From Iris pallida (lineage: Eukaryota > Streptophyta > Magnoliopsida > Asparagales > Iridaceae), in NCBI GenBank assembly GCA_029216955.1, contig JANAVB010003400.1:17749451-17813450 (forward strand): a stretch of DNA of 64,000 nt, read 5' to 3'. Shown here one piece after another: positions 44,561 through 56,339 of the stretch. Each line of letters begins with the position of its first letter. Within the stretch, counting starts at the first letter, position 1. The translations under genes and the position numbers were made by a program. The notes beneath the pieces are model-generated. The model was not told the origin of the DNA, did not search any database, and worked only from the letters and a program-made list of their open reading frames with translations.

Positions 44561-46177
44561 CCCTGGCCCCTTTCATGCGCCCTTTACCCCCCGGCCGCAT
44601 GAGCCTCCGAGTCGCATGAGCCCGTCCCGCTTAGCCGCATGGCTTCTTCCATAGCCGTGCACTCCTTTTACCCTGTTGAGTTGCTACATTTATGCTTTTA
44701 TCTTTTGACCCTCTGTGTAACTTGGGTCCCTTGATAGATTGCTTGTACCATGTAAATTTTGCACACGTGCCATGAACACGACAGTGACCCGTAGTGGTGC
44801 ACTCTTGACAAGTAACATGACATGATAGTGGCCCGTCGAGGCGCACTCTTGATAAGTAAACCTGACATGATATATCTCGATATGCTGTTGCGACGGCTAG
44901 CATGACATGACAAGAATGAATGGCCTGGACATCGTGGACGATTGTGTTTGTACCAATGAACCGGTATTGTCTTGCATCATGTCTAGGACAGGGACCCCTG
45001 AGTACAACGGTCACGGGTACCTACTGAAATTGACTAAGGCTAATAACTAGAATAATCCAGTAGTCATAAAAGATTTCCCAGCTACAGGCAATCTCGTTAT
45101 CTGGGCGCACAAATGGACTTGTAGCCTGCCGACGAGTAGGGCACAGTTTCAGCACACTGTCATGTGTTGCACGCTTCATGAACGGATATTCGACCTAGAT
45201 AACCTGGATGGTCTGCAGGGCTGTGGCTGTTGGAATAATCTCATTGCATCTTGCTAGTAACTAGGCCTGTGATAACCCTAGTTAGTTAAGTATCAAGCCG
45301 TACTTATTGCTTGGCCGTGATGATTGGATGGAGTCTAGTCCAGTCTAGTCTTGTCATGATCCTGTACAAGATTGTTACATGATCTGAATGCTTGTGTTTC
45401 ACCTTATCGATAAATGGTGGAAAACCAAGTTCCGTTCAGATGAAAGGTTATAACCCCGGTCCTTGTTTGGTTTACGGGTTGTAACTCGGTTATCTGAATA
45501 GTTCCATGGTTATCTTATCGTATATCATTATAATTTTCTATATTTCAAGTCTTTTATTATAATTATATTCTTGTGCTAATTGCTGGTTTTAGTTCTTAAG
45601 TGAAGCCTCCTTTGTGTCACTTGCTCTTTCTGGGATCTGACCCAGCTGGTTTTGCATGGCCAGATACCGGCAGCTCCAGAGGATCTCCCACCTTCCAGCC
45701 AGATGGTGACCACCAGGCATAACCCTGGCAACGAGTGGATTTTATTTTTGGCTCTCCCACTCTATTGCAAAATTATTCTTTTGAGGCGTTTAGCTGACGT
45801 GCACGTGTTAGCTCGATTGCACTTTACTTACTGTTTGCCTACGAGCTGTAATATGATTGACAAATCCTATGGTTGATTATGTATGACTAAAACTCTTGCT
45901 AGTCTTCACATTTTGTATGACTAGCTTCATGATCATCCAAATATGTAATGTACAAGACGCCTTACTATTGTATATTTTGTCTGACATCTTGTAACTGTTA
46001 TTACTTGCTTGAGATTGAGACAATAGGCTTGTTCATGACCATAAAACTGATGGCTTGTAGTTAAACCCTCATGTATCTAGACAGCCGTGACCGTATAGCG
46101 AGGTGGGTGGCACTTTAATATACGTAGCTGGCTATGTTCGCCCCCGCTCTCCAGTATTCTGGTTCTGGGGTGTTACA
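44561..46177 (+). repeat. D 5' LTR, piece 3
   Basis: It continues the D LTR after F and matches 62578-64000 of the 3' LTR. It carries hairpin 1 (44994-45018, one mismatch) and hairpin 2 (45446-45486, two wobble changes) and ends GTTACA at 46177. Confidence 0.93.
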
Positions 46178-46186
46178 TGGTTTAAG

Positions 46187-46207
46187 TGGTGGCCCATGCA
46201 GGTCTTG
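46187..46207 (+). promoter_or_regulatory. Primer-binding site of D, tRNA-Ile type
   Basis: TGGTGGCCCATGCAGGTCT lies nine bases past the LTR end, identical to A and G. Confidence 0.75.
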
Positions 46208-46359
46208 TAAATCAAGATATGTGAGGGTTTACTGAATAGATGTCTCATCATCACTCGTCCTTGATCTCTGCTCGTACCCTCTAAATTCCTGAATTTTTGA
46301 CCTAATCACATGCTTGTATCTTTGATCTATCCTGGTCCTTCCTTATTGTTCCCTATTTT

Positions 46360-47749
46360 TCAAGAGCCACCAGTTTAGCCAGTCCAGCCTGCAGAGCCTG
46401 ATAATGGCACCTTGGTGGGTCTCATCAGGACATTGCTAGCTTCTCAAGATCGTCGGGGCGACGTCCTGCACCAGGCAGTACAAGATGCTCTGAGCAGAGG
46501 TGGTCATCAAGGTAACAGTGCGGCCAACAGCTTAAAGCGCTTGAATCCTCCCTTCTTCGATGGTAGCGAAGATGCTATTGCTGCTGATGCATGGCTTCAG
46601 GACACTGAGGTTATTCTAGAAGCAGCCAGGACCCCAGAAAACGAGAAGGTGGCCATGGTGCGCCTGCAGTTATTGGATCTTGCCGCAGCTGGTGGGTGGC
46701 ACAGGCCGTTGGATTAGTGGCACCTATTGCCTGGGCAGTATTCCGAGAGATTCTAGACCAAGTACTTCGATGCTGTAGCTCGGTACGATCTACAGACGAG
46801 GTTCACCAATCTGAAGCAGATGGGCAGAATGGTCGACGGATATGCGGCCGAGTTTTCGAGACTTAGTCGGTTTGCTCCCACCTTGGTGGCGACCGAGTTC
46901 GATAGGGCCCAGCGGTTCCAGCAGGGGCTCCATCTAGAGATTTTATTGGCAGTGGAGCATTTTGAACATCAAACTTTTGATGCGGTATTGAGAGCAGCTA
47001 GGAGGCACGAGTATACCTCCCAGAGGATCGTGGACAGGACAGGAGGTCGGAAGCGATCCCACGGCCAGATGAACCAGTCTTCAGCAACAGCCCCGACAGC
47101 TAGGGCTTTGACCATTGGAACCCCGAGGCGGGCGGCCTCAGTGACGTCAGTTCAACATTCAACCCCGACGTATCCTCAACAACAGAAGTAGAAGCACTCT
47201 TCCGCAGTGGGATGTTCACATTGCGGGAAGCCAGGACATGTGGTGGCGCAGAATGTCGCAGAGCACAGGGCTTGTGCTTGGTTTGTGGAGCACCGGACCA
47301 CAGGGTTGGGAACTGCCCGAATAGGGGGAGTTCGTCTTCTTTGAACTTTTCTAGTCCGTCGGTTAGGGGACCAGCCCCAGTATTATTCCCGCAGCAGCAG
47401 TACCCGTTGCCGAGGCCCTTGCCGCCTCAGACCCAAGCATTTCCAGCAGAACCCCCAGCAGTATACGCAAGCCCAAGCCCTGATTCAGAGCAGGCAGAAA
47501 GGTTTTCAGCATATGGGACCCGCACCCAGAGGACATGGTCAGGCGATGGCGATGACCGTAGAAGAAGGATTGGCACCAGGTGAGGTAGTGGCAGGTACTA
47601 TTCTCGTCAACTCCTTCCCAGCATCAGTATTGTTTGATTCTGGTGCATCGTATTCATTCGTCTGCACGATTCGCGACAAGGATAGGACTGGAGCCCGAGT
47701 CATTATCAGTAAGGCTCAATATATACTGGTAACGGTCTTGTGGGAGTAG
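46360..47749 (+). pseudogene. Element D gag and protease start, degenerate
   Basis: Gag capsid homology starts at about 46360. Compared with E and G, about 120 bases upstream are gone, including the region of the conserved ATG. Segments are 46412-46717 ([19 protein letters not shown]), 46820-47191 ([16 protein letters not shown], ended by TAG), 47212-47583 (second knuckle [14 protein letters not shown]; the first is broken by an insertion) and 47513-47749 (protease DSGASYSF, then a deletion). The order matches A. At least four shifts or stops make it non-functional. Confidence 0.88.
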
Positions 47750-50700
47750 ATAGAGTATTTTCCTCGTGTCGGATCGTAGTTAGCGGTAGAGAGTTCCCCA
47801 CTAGATTGATAGAGTTCCCAATGGCCGATTATGATGTGGTCTTAGGGATGGATTGGTTAAGGAACCAGTATGCTAGGATAGACTGCCATGTTGACAGGAT
47901 TGTTTTTAGCATTCCAGGCGAGCCAGAGTTTTCCTTTTCCCGAGGCGAAGTTGAACCTTCTCCTCCAGTATTGCGGATGGCAGTAGCAGCAGTGCAGTTA
48001 CCCCCGATAGTCGAAGAGTTTCCAGATGTTTTCCCAGAAGAGCTTCTAGGAATGCCGCCAGAGCGAGAGGTCGACTTTACTATCGACTTGATCCCAGGGA
48101 CATCTCCAGTGTCACAGAGAGTCTACAGGATGGCACCGTTAGAGTTAGAGATATTGTATAAGATGATCGAAGAACTCAGGACCAAGGGATTCATTCGTGC
48201 TAGTGGATCGCCTTGGGGAGCCCCGATGCTTCTTGTAAAAAAGAAGGATGGTACGTCCAATTATATGTAGATTATCGTACCTTGAACTCAGTGACAATCA
48301 AGAACAGATACCCTCTTCCGAGGATAGATGACTTGTTTGATCAACTCAAGGGGGCAGCAGTATTCTCGAAGATTGATTTGCGGTCAGGATATCACCAGAT
48401 CAGAGTCAGAGAGCAGGACATCCCGAAGACAGCTTTCAGATCTAGGTATGGGCATTGAGAGTTCCTTGTTATGCCCTTTGGAGAAACCAATGCGCCGGCT
48501 GTATTCATGGACCTCATGAATCGTATCTTCATGCCATACTTGGATCAGTTCGTGATTGTGTTCCTAGACGACATCCTGATCTACAGCAAGAGTGAAGCGG
48601 AGCATGAGCAGCATCTCAGAGTGGTCCTCCAGATTCTCAGAGAGCATCAGTTGTATGCGAAGTTCAGTAAATGCGAGTTCTGGCTCGATCACATTTCATA
48701 CTTGGGTCATATCATCACCAGAGGTGGAGTAGAAGTGGATCCCCAGAAGATAATGGCTATAGAATCATGGCCAGTACCCTGTACAGTTGCAGAAGTTCAT
48801 AGTTTTCTTGGCTTGGCCGGCTACTACCGGCGATTTGTTTCAGACTTTGCTCGAATTTCAACGCCATTGACCCAGTTGACCCGCAAGGATGTACAGTTTG
48901 CTTGGACAACAGTGTCAGGAATCTTTTGAGAAGTTGAAGCGAGGTTTGATGAAGGCCTCCATTCTCACGCTTCCAGAGGGACTGAGAGATTCTCAGTGTA
49001 TTGTGATGCTTCAGGCAGAGGTTTAGGATGTGTTTTGATGCAGCATGAAAATGTAATAGCTTATGCGTCACGTCAACTTCGTGATCATGAAAGGAATTAC
49101 CCAACCCATGACTTGGAGCTGGCAACAGTACTGTTTGCACTTAAGCTTTGGAGACACTACTTGTATGGAGATAGGATGGAGATTTTTACCGACCACAAGA
49201 GTCTGAAGTATGTGTTCACTCAGAAGGACCTTAACATGCGTCAGAGGAGATGGCTAGAGCTGCTTGTGGATTATGACATCAACCTGCAGTATCATCCTGG
49301 GAAGGCCAACGTTGTTACAGATGCATTAGCAGAAGAGCCGGAGTTTATTTTTCCAGCGTAACCAGTGTTATTAGCAGATCTTCAGAAGATGGGTATAGAA
49401 GTTGTCCTTCCTACAAATGTGGCATTGATGGCCAGCCTACAAGTTCAGTCCACTATAGTCGAGAGGATCCAGATGGCGCAGTCAAAGATTTCAAGCTTCA
49501 GCGGCTCAGAGCAGAATGTGTGGCAGGAGAAGACCAGAGTTATGTATCCATGAGGATGGTACACTTTGATATGGGAGGCGTCTTTGTGTACCCAGTGGAG
49601 ATATCAGACATGAGATAATGGCATAAGCTAGTTCTCAGTATTCGATTCATCTGGGCGGTACGAGATGTACCGTGATATCCGTCAGCACTTTTGGTGGAAT
49701 GGCATAAAGAGGGAGATAGCCCGGTTTGTCTCTCGGTGTTTGGTTTGCCAACAAGTTAAAGCTGAACATCAGAGGCCAGCTGGACTTCTTCAGCCCTTGC
49801 CGATTTCAGAATAGAAATGGGAGCATATAACCATGAATTTCCTGACTGGATTACCTAGGTCCCCGGCCGGTAGAGAAGCTATTTGGGTTATTATAGATAC
49901 GCTCACGAAGGTGGCTTACTTTCTCCAGTTTAGAGTTGGTCAGTCGACGGCTCAGCTAGCAGAGATGTACCTCAGGCAGATCGTCAGATTTCACAGTGTA
50001 CCAGTCAGTATCACCTCGGACAGAGATTCAAGATTTATGTCGTACTTTTGGCGCAGTCTGCAAGAGAGTTTGGAAACTTACCTCCAGTTCAGCTCAGCTT
50101 ATCATACGCAGACAGATGGTCAATCAGAGCGTACCATACGAACCTGGAAGATATGTTGAGATCTTGTACACTCGACTTCGGTGGTTCGTGGGAAGATCAC
50201 TTGCACCTGGTGGAGTTCTCGTACAACAACAGTTTCCAAGCCAGTATCGATATGGCACCGTTCGAGGCACTGTATGGTAGGAAGTGCAGATCCCCGTTAG
50301 CATAGGACGATGTTGGAGAGAGGCAGATGCTCGGTCCGAAAATGATTACTCAGACAGTTGAGATGGTCAGAAGAGTCAGAGATCATCTTCGCGTCGCACA
50401 AGATCGCCAGCGCCATTGGACCGATTCCCATCGGCGCCCCCTTGAATTTTCTGTCGACGACCATGTATTCCTTAGGATCTCGCCTAACCGCGGCGTCATT
50501 CGTTTCGGCGTACGGGGAAAGCTTAGTCCTAGGTATATAGGGTCGTTCGACATTTTGGAGCGAGTAGGTGATGTGTCCTATCCTCTCGCTCTCCCGCCGT
50601 CGTTACGTGAGGTGCATGATGTCTTCCATGTATCCCAATTATGACGGTATATCCCGGATCTGAGTCATGTCCTAGATCATTCGGAATTGGTTATTGGTAC

Positions 50701-50875
50701 CAACCTTTCGTATGAGGAGAGGCCCGTATCCATATTGGACCAAAGAGAGAAGATACTCAAGAACAGGACTATCAAGTTAGTCCTTGTTGCTTGGGGTCAT
50801 CACTCCTTGGGTGAGTCAACGTGGGAGCGTGAGGATGATATCCGATCGCGATATCCCGACCTGTTTGACTCGTAA
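47740..50875 (+). pseudogene. Element D pol, degenerate
   Basis: The domains follow the A order: protease end (47815-47870), RT (48213-48929, with FLDDILIYS), RNase H (48996-49361, [16 protein letters not shown]), linker (49365-49553), integrase zinc region (about 49650-49770), core (49833-50159, with SDRDSRF), GPF region (50327-50644, stop at 50641) and chromodomain (50687-50875, [10 protein letters not shown]). The breaks include a TGG-to-TGA stop at about 48457, a 1-base loss near 48263, deletions at about 48920 and 48980, and an out-of-frame stop near 49812. It is the most damaged pol in the window. Confidence 0.9.
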
Positions 50876-50994
50876 GGTATAATGTCTTTCTTATGCCTTA
50901 TGCTCTCAATTCCTTGCTTGAATGAATGATTGCATGATGGACTGATTAGTATAGCTTGTCTGTGATTAGTATAGCTTGTCCTTGCCTCTCTAGC

Positions 50995-53764
50995 TGTCAC
51001 GTCCCAGAACCAGAATACTGGAGAGCGGGGGCAGACATAGCCAGCTACGTATATTGAAATGGATTCCATCTCGCTATACGGTCACGGCTGTCTAGGATAC
51101 ATGAGGGTTTATCTACAAGCCAACAGTCTCTTAAGGTCATGAACAAGCCTAGTGTCCCAATCATAGCAAGTAAGTAAGAGTCACAAGATGTATGATCATT
51201 AAATATACAATAATAAGACGTCCCAAATATTACATATTCAGCTGATCATGAAGCTAGTCGTTACAAAATGTTAGGACTAGCAAGAGTTTAGTCATACATG
51301 ATCAACCCTAGGATTTGTCAATCATGTTACAGCCCGTAGATAGACAGTAAGTAAGTGCAATCGAGCTAAACAGGTGCTCGTCGGCTAAACGCCTCAAAAG
51401 ATATTTTTACAATAGAGTGGGAGAGCCAAAAATAACCCACTCGTTGCCAGGATTCCTTCTAGTATTCACCATCTGGCAGAAAGGTCGGTAGATCCTCTGG
51501 AGCTGCTCCAAAATCTGGCCACACAAAACCAGCTGGGTCAGACCCCAGAAAGAGCAAGTGCCACAAAGGAGGCTTTACTTAAGAACTAAAACCAGCAATC
51601 AGCACAAGATATAAATAAAAGTAAGAACTGGAAATAAAGAAAATACACCAGGATGATATACGACGAGATAACCATGGAACTATTTAGATAACCAGGTTAC
51701 AACCCGTAAACCAAACAAGGACCAGGGTTGTAACCCTTCGTCTGAACAGAACTTGAATTCTCACCATTTATCGGTAAAATAAATACAAGCATTCTGGTCA
51801 TTCAATAGTCTGGAACAGGGTCAGGGCAAGACTAGACTGGTTAGACTCCATCCAATCACTTCACGGCCAAGCAAGAACTACGGCTTGATACTTTAACTAA
51901 CTAGGGTTGTCACAAGCCTAATTACTAACAAGATGCAGTGAGATTATTCCACAGCTACAAGCCCTGCAGACCATCCAGGTCACCCAGGTCGAGAGATTAG
52001 GGTTGAATTCAGGTGGGTACATCGTCCAGGAAACGCATGTACCCTTAAGCAGTTTGAAGGTTGCAACACATGACAGTGTGCTGGAAATGTGCCCTACTCG
52101 ACGGCAGGCTACAGATCCCAAGCGCGCCCAGGTAACGGGATTGCCTGTAGCTGGAAAATCTCTTCATGACTAATGTATTAATCTAGTTGTTAACCTTAGT
52201 CCATTTTAGTAGGTACTCCTGACCGTGGTACTCAGGAGTCCCCTCCTAGACATGATGTAAGACAGGACTGGATTATTTGTACAAGCACAATCGTCCACGG
52301 TGTCCAGGTTATTTATACAGGTCATGTCATGTCAGGTAGCCGTCGCAACAGCTTATCAAGATATAACATGTCAGGTTTATCATGTCAAGTGTACTTGTCA
52401 GGAGCGCGCCACGACGGGCCACTATCAAGTCATGTCAGGTTATTATGTCAGGAGTGCACCACTACGGGTCACTATCGTGTCATGCTCAGGTATCATTTCC
52501 AAACATATTAAACAAATCCATGATTACCAAGTTCATGACAAAAGGCGTAAGGATATAAAATGGACGTTAAATATCTAATAAAATATCAATATACAGGGCT
52601 ATAGAAGATCAAGGGTAATCAGGCTACGCTCAAGCCAGGCTACGCTCAGGCTAGCGTACGCTCAGGTCTGCGTACCAAAGGATCCATACACTTCCAATGG
52701 GAAGCGTACGCAAGGGTCAGCGTACACAAGGGCACGCTCAAGCTACAGGTTAGCGTACGCTCAAGCTAGCGTACTCTCAAGACTGCGTACGCTCGAGCTA
52801 GCGTACGAAAGGGGCCAGCGTACGCCTTGCTCGCTTAAGCTAGCGTACCAAGGCACGCGTACGCTCGCTAAAGAGCAGCGTACGAAGGCTAGCGTGCGCT
52901 CGCTAAAGAGCAGCGTACGAAGGCTAGCGTGCGCTCGCTAAAGAGCAGCGTACGAAGGCTAGCGTACGCTCGCTAAAGAGCAGTGTACGAAGGCTAGCGT
53001 GCGCTCGCTAAAGAGCAGCGTACGAAGGCTAGCGTACGCTCGCTAAAGAGCAGCGTACGAAGACTAGCGTACGCTCGCTAAAGAGCAGCGTACGACTCAG
53101 CGGCATAAGCTAAAAAGCTAGCTCACTGTTCACTGTCTTCTCCAAATGGCAAGAACAGCAAGAACTCTAAAGTTGAATCTAAGCTTCAATTGTCCAAATC
53201 TTGGTCAAAACAAGTCCGAATCCAACTTTCCAAAGGTCAAAATTGGGTAGAATGAAATTCTCTAAAACATGGAACCATCAAAACTTGAAAACAAGCAAGT
53301 TTAATAGATCAAAACACCAAAAATCCGAAAATAGCAAAACTCTAGATCTACAAGAATTAAAGTCTCAAAATGGAAAATGACAAGTTCTAATGTGGTTTAG
53401 AATCATGAGGAGAAGCTAATGAAACCATCAAAAGGAGTTCTCTTGTGGAAGCAAGTTGCACTTGCCTATGGTGTTCTTGGTTGGTGGAGAAGAGTAATGG
53501 TGGGGGAAGGAGAAGTAAATGAGAATTATGGAGGAGAGAGAAGGTTGGTGGGGATAATAAAGAGGGGGGGTTGTGGTGGAAATGAAGGAGAAGCATAGGC
53601 TAAGGTGTTCCACCCTTGGCCCATGATGAACCAAGCATTGGGCCGGCCGAACCAAGCCAACCCAAACCGAGAGTTAAACCAAGCCGAGAGCTAAACAAGG
53701 AATAACACAAGAATAGACACGTACACGTATTTCTAAAATACGTATACGAATCACAGGCATTACA
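50995..53764 (-). repeat. G 3' LTR (2770 bp)
   Basis: It matches 58765-61537 with scattered substitutions and very few indels. Hairpin 1 is at 52215-52239, hairpin 2 at 51695-51735. A TATA-like CTTTATTATC (minus strand) lies near 53552-53561. Confidence 0.94.
52867..53111 (-). repeat. 35-bp tandem array in the G 3' LTR, 7 units
   Basis: GCTAAAGAGCAGCGTACGAA starts at 52867, 52902, 52937, 52972, 53007, 53042 and 53077, a strict 35-bp period. The region 52620-52866 holds related irregular GCGTACGCT words. Confidence 0.95.
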
Positions 53765-53778
53765 ACTCTACCCACCTT
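53765..53778 (-). promoter_or_regulatory. Element G polypurine tract
   Basis: The minus strand reads AAGGTGGGTAGAGT directly before the 3' LTR. Upstream, AATTTCG-AGGA-CAGAATT is a weakened form of the pre-PPT hairpin. Confidence 0.75.
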
Positions 53779-53921
53779 AAAAGAATTCTGTCCTCGAAAT
53801 TTAATTAAGAGGCTAGAGGGACAAGAACAAGCTACACTATTCATAGGCAATTATACTAGGCAATCAATCAATCATGCAAGCAAGAAATTGATGGCATGAG
53901 GCATAAGAAAGATATTATACC

Positions 53922-56339
53922 TCATGAGTCAAACAAGTCGGAATATCGTGATCGGATATCATCCTCACGCTCCCACGTTGACTCCTCCAAAGAGTGATGA
54001 CCCCAAGCAACTCGGACTAACTTGATAGTCTTATTCTTGAGGATCTTCTCTCTTCGATCCAATATAGACACGGGCCTCTCCTCATACGAAAGGTTGGTAC
54101 CAACAACCAATTTCGAATGATCCAGGATGTGGCTCGGGTCCGGGATGTACCGTCGTAATTGGGATACATGGAACACGTCATGCACCTCGCTTAGCGACGG
54201 TGGAAGAGCGAGACGATAGGATACATCCCCTACTCGCTCCAGAATGTCGAACGGCCCTATATACCTAGGACTAAGCTTTTTCCGTACGTCGAAACGAATG
54301 ACGCCACGGTTAGGCGAAATCCTCAGGAATACATGATCGCCGACCGAGAACTCGAGAGGGCGCCGATGAGAATCGGCCCAATAGCGCTGGCGATCTTGGG
54401 CAACTCGAAGGTGATCTCTGACTCGCCTGACTACTTCAACGGTCTGAGCAATCATTTCTGGACCAAGCATCTGCCTCTTCCCAACATCATCCCAGGCTAA
54501 CGGGGATCTGCACTTCCTGCCATACAGTGCCTCGAACGGTGCCATCTGGATACTGGCCTGGAAACTATTGTTGTACGAGAATTCCACCAGGTGCAAGTGA
54601 TCTTCCCATGAACCACCGAAGTCAAGTGTGCAAGACCGCAACATGTCTTCAAGATTCTGGATCGTGCGCTCCGACTGGCCATCTGTCTGCGGGTGATATG
54701 CTGAACTGAACTGGAGATGAGTCCCCAAACTCTCTTGCAAGCTACGCCAAAAGTGCGACGTAAATCTTGAATCTCGGTCCGAGGTGATACTGACTGGCAC
54801 TCCGTGCAATCTGACAATCTGCCTGAGGTACATCTCCGCTAGCTGAGCCGTCGACTGACCAACTCTAAACGGGAGAAAGTGCGCTACCTTGGTAAGCCTA
54901 TCCACAATGACCCAAATAGCATCTCTACTAGCAGGGGATCTAGGTAATCCAGTCACGAAATCCATGGTCACATGCTCCCACTTCCATTCTGGAATCGGTA
55001 AGGGCTGAAGAAGTCCAGCCGGTCTCTGATGTTCGGCTTTAACTTGTTGGAAAACTAAACACCGAGAGACAAACCGAGCTATCTCCCGCTTCATGCCATT
55101 CCACCAGAAGTGCTGACGGATATCACGGTACATCTTCGTACTGCCAGGATGGATGGAATACTGAGAACTGTGCGCCTCTGACATGATCTCCTGTCTGATA
55201 TCTCCACTGGGTACACAAAGACGCTTACCATGCCTAAGTGTACCATCCTCATGAATGCATAACTCTGGTCTTCGTCCTGCCTCGCACTTTGCTCTGATTC
55301 GCTGAAGCTTGGAATCTGCCGATTGCGCCATCCGGATCCTCTCAACTATGGTGGACTGAACTTGCATACTGGCCATCAAGGCCACACTGGAAGGGAGAAC
55401 GACTTCAATATCCATCTTCTGAAGATCTGCTAACAGCTCTGGTTGCGCTGTTAGGAAATAAGCTCCGGCCCTCCTGCTCAATGCATCTGCTACGACATTG
55501 GCCTTCCCAGGATGATACTGCAGGTTGACATCATAATCCACAAGAAGCTCCAGCCATCTCCTCTGACGCATGTTAAGATCCTTCTGGGTGAAAACATACT
55601 TCAGGCTCTTGTGGTCGGTGAAAATCTCCACCCTATCTCCGTACAAGTAGTGCCTCCACAACTTAAGTGCAAACACCACTGCTGCCAGCTCCAAGTCATG
55701 GGTTGGATAATTCCTCTCATGATCACGAAGTTGTCGTGACGCATAAGCTATTACCTTCCCATGCTGCATCAGAACACATCCTAAACCTCTGCCTGAAGCA
55801 TCACAGTACACTGAGAATCCTCCGGTCCCATCAGGAAGCGTGAGAATAGGAGTTGTTATCAGGCCTCGCTTCAACTGCTCAAAAGAACTCTGACACTCTG
55901 CTGTCCAAGCAAACTGCGCATCCTTACGGGTCAACTGGGTCAATGGCGCTGAAATCCGAGCAAAGTCTGAAACAAATCGCCGGTAATAGCCAGCCAATCC
56001 AAGGAAACTGCGAACTTCTGCAACGGTGCTGGGTACTGGCCATGACTCAATAGCTACAATCTTCTGGGGATCCACTTCTACTCCTCCTCTGGTGATGATA
56101 TGACCCAAGTACGAAATACGGTCGAGCCAGAACTCGCATTTACTGAACTTGGCATATAACTGGTGCTCTCTGAGGATCTGAAGAACTATACGGAGATGCT
56201 GCTCATGCTCCGCCTCACTCTTGCTGTAGACCAGAATGTCATCCAAGAACACAATCATAAACTGATCCAAGTAAGGCATGAAGATGCGATTCATGAGGTC
56301 CATGAATACTGTCGGCGCATTGGTTGCTCCAAAAGGCAT
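53922..56339 (-). CDS. Element G pol: RT, RNase H, integrase, chromodomain
   Basis: The 805-codon frame is open from within RT to the natural stop. It shows the RT catalytic FLDD at residues 31-34, RNase H with YCDASGRG near 180 and TDHKSLKY, the integrase zinc region (HPGSTKMY to CLVFQQ), the triad near D460, D521 and E557, the GPF region and a C-terminal chromodomain ([10 protein letters not shown] to STWEREDD). In the zinc region the last Cys of the C-x2-C pair reads Phe (CLVFQQ where A has CLVCQQ), which would damage zinc binding if real. The N-terminal part of RT is in another frame because of a one-base deletion at about 56375, so the first Met is internal. Confidence 0.94.
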   Translation of the reverse strand: MPFGATNAPTVFMDLMNRIFMPYLDQFMIVFLDDILVYSKSEAEHEQHLRIVLQILREHQLYAKFSKCEFWLDRISYLGHIITRGGVEVDPQKIVAIESWPVPSTVAEVRSFLGLAGYYRRFVSDFARISAPLTQLTRKDAQFAWTAECQSSFEQLKRGLITTPILTLPDGTGGFSVYCDASGRGLGCVLMQHGKVIAYASRQLRDHERNYPTHDLELAAVVFALKLWRHYLYGDRVEIFTDHKSLKYVFTQKDLNMRQRRWLELLVDYDVNLQYHPGKANVVADALSRRAGAYFLTAQPELLADLQKMDIEVVLPSSVALMASMQVQSTIVERIRMAQSADSKLQRIRAKCEAGRRPELCIHEDGTLRHGKRLCVPSGDIRQEIMSEAHSSQYSIHPGSTKMYRDIRQHFWWNGMKREIARFVSRCLVFQQVKAEHQRPAGLLQPLPIPEWKWEHVTMDFVTGLPRSPASRDAIWVIVDRLTKVAHFLPFRVGQSTAQLAEMYLRQIVRLHGVPVSITSDRDSRFTSHFWRSLQESLGTHLQFSSAYHPQTDGQSERTIQNLEDMLRSCTLDFGGSWEDHLHLVEFSYNNSFQASIQMAPFEALYGRKCRSPLAWDDVGKRQMLGPEMIAQTVEVVRRVRDHLRVAQDRQRYWADSHRRPLEFSVGDHVFLRISPNRGVIRFDVRKKLSPRYIGPFDILERVGDVSYRLALPPSLSEVHDVFHVSQLRRYIPDPSHILDHSKLVVGTNLSYEERPVSILDRREKILKNKTIKLVRVAWGHHSLEESTWEREDDIRSRYSDLFDS

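Noticed and set aside
44631..45014. Open frame of 127 codons in the D LTR (similar at 62658-63035 and in other LTRs)
   Set aside because: It crosses the direct-repeat doublet and hairpin 1 antisense to the element, and its length and ends differ between LTRs.
52620..53111. Regularly spaced 35-bp repeats resembling a CRISPR array (also 60400-60883, 43466-43815)
   Set aside because: The repeats are directly adjacent with no unique spacers, lie in LTRs and occur in a plant genome.
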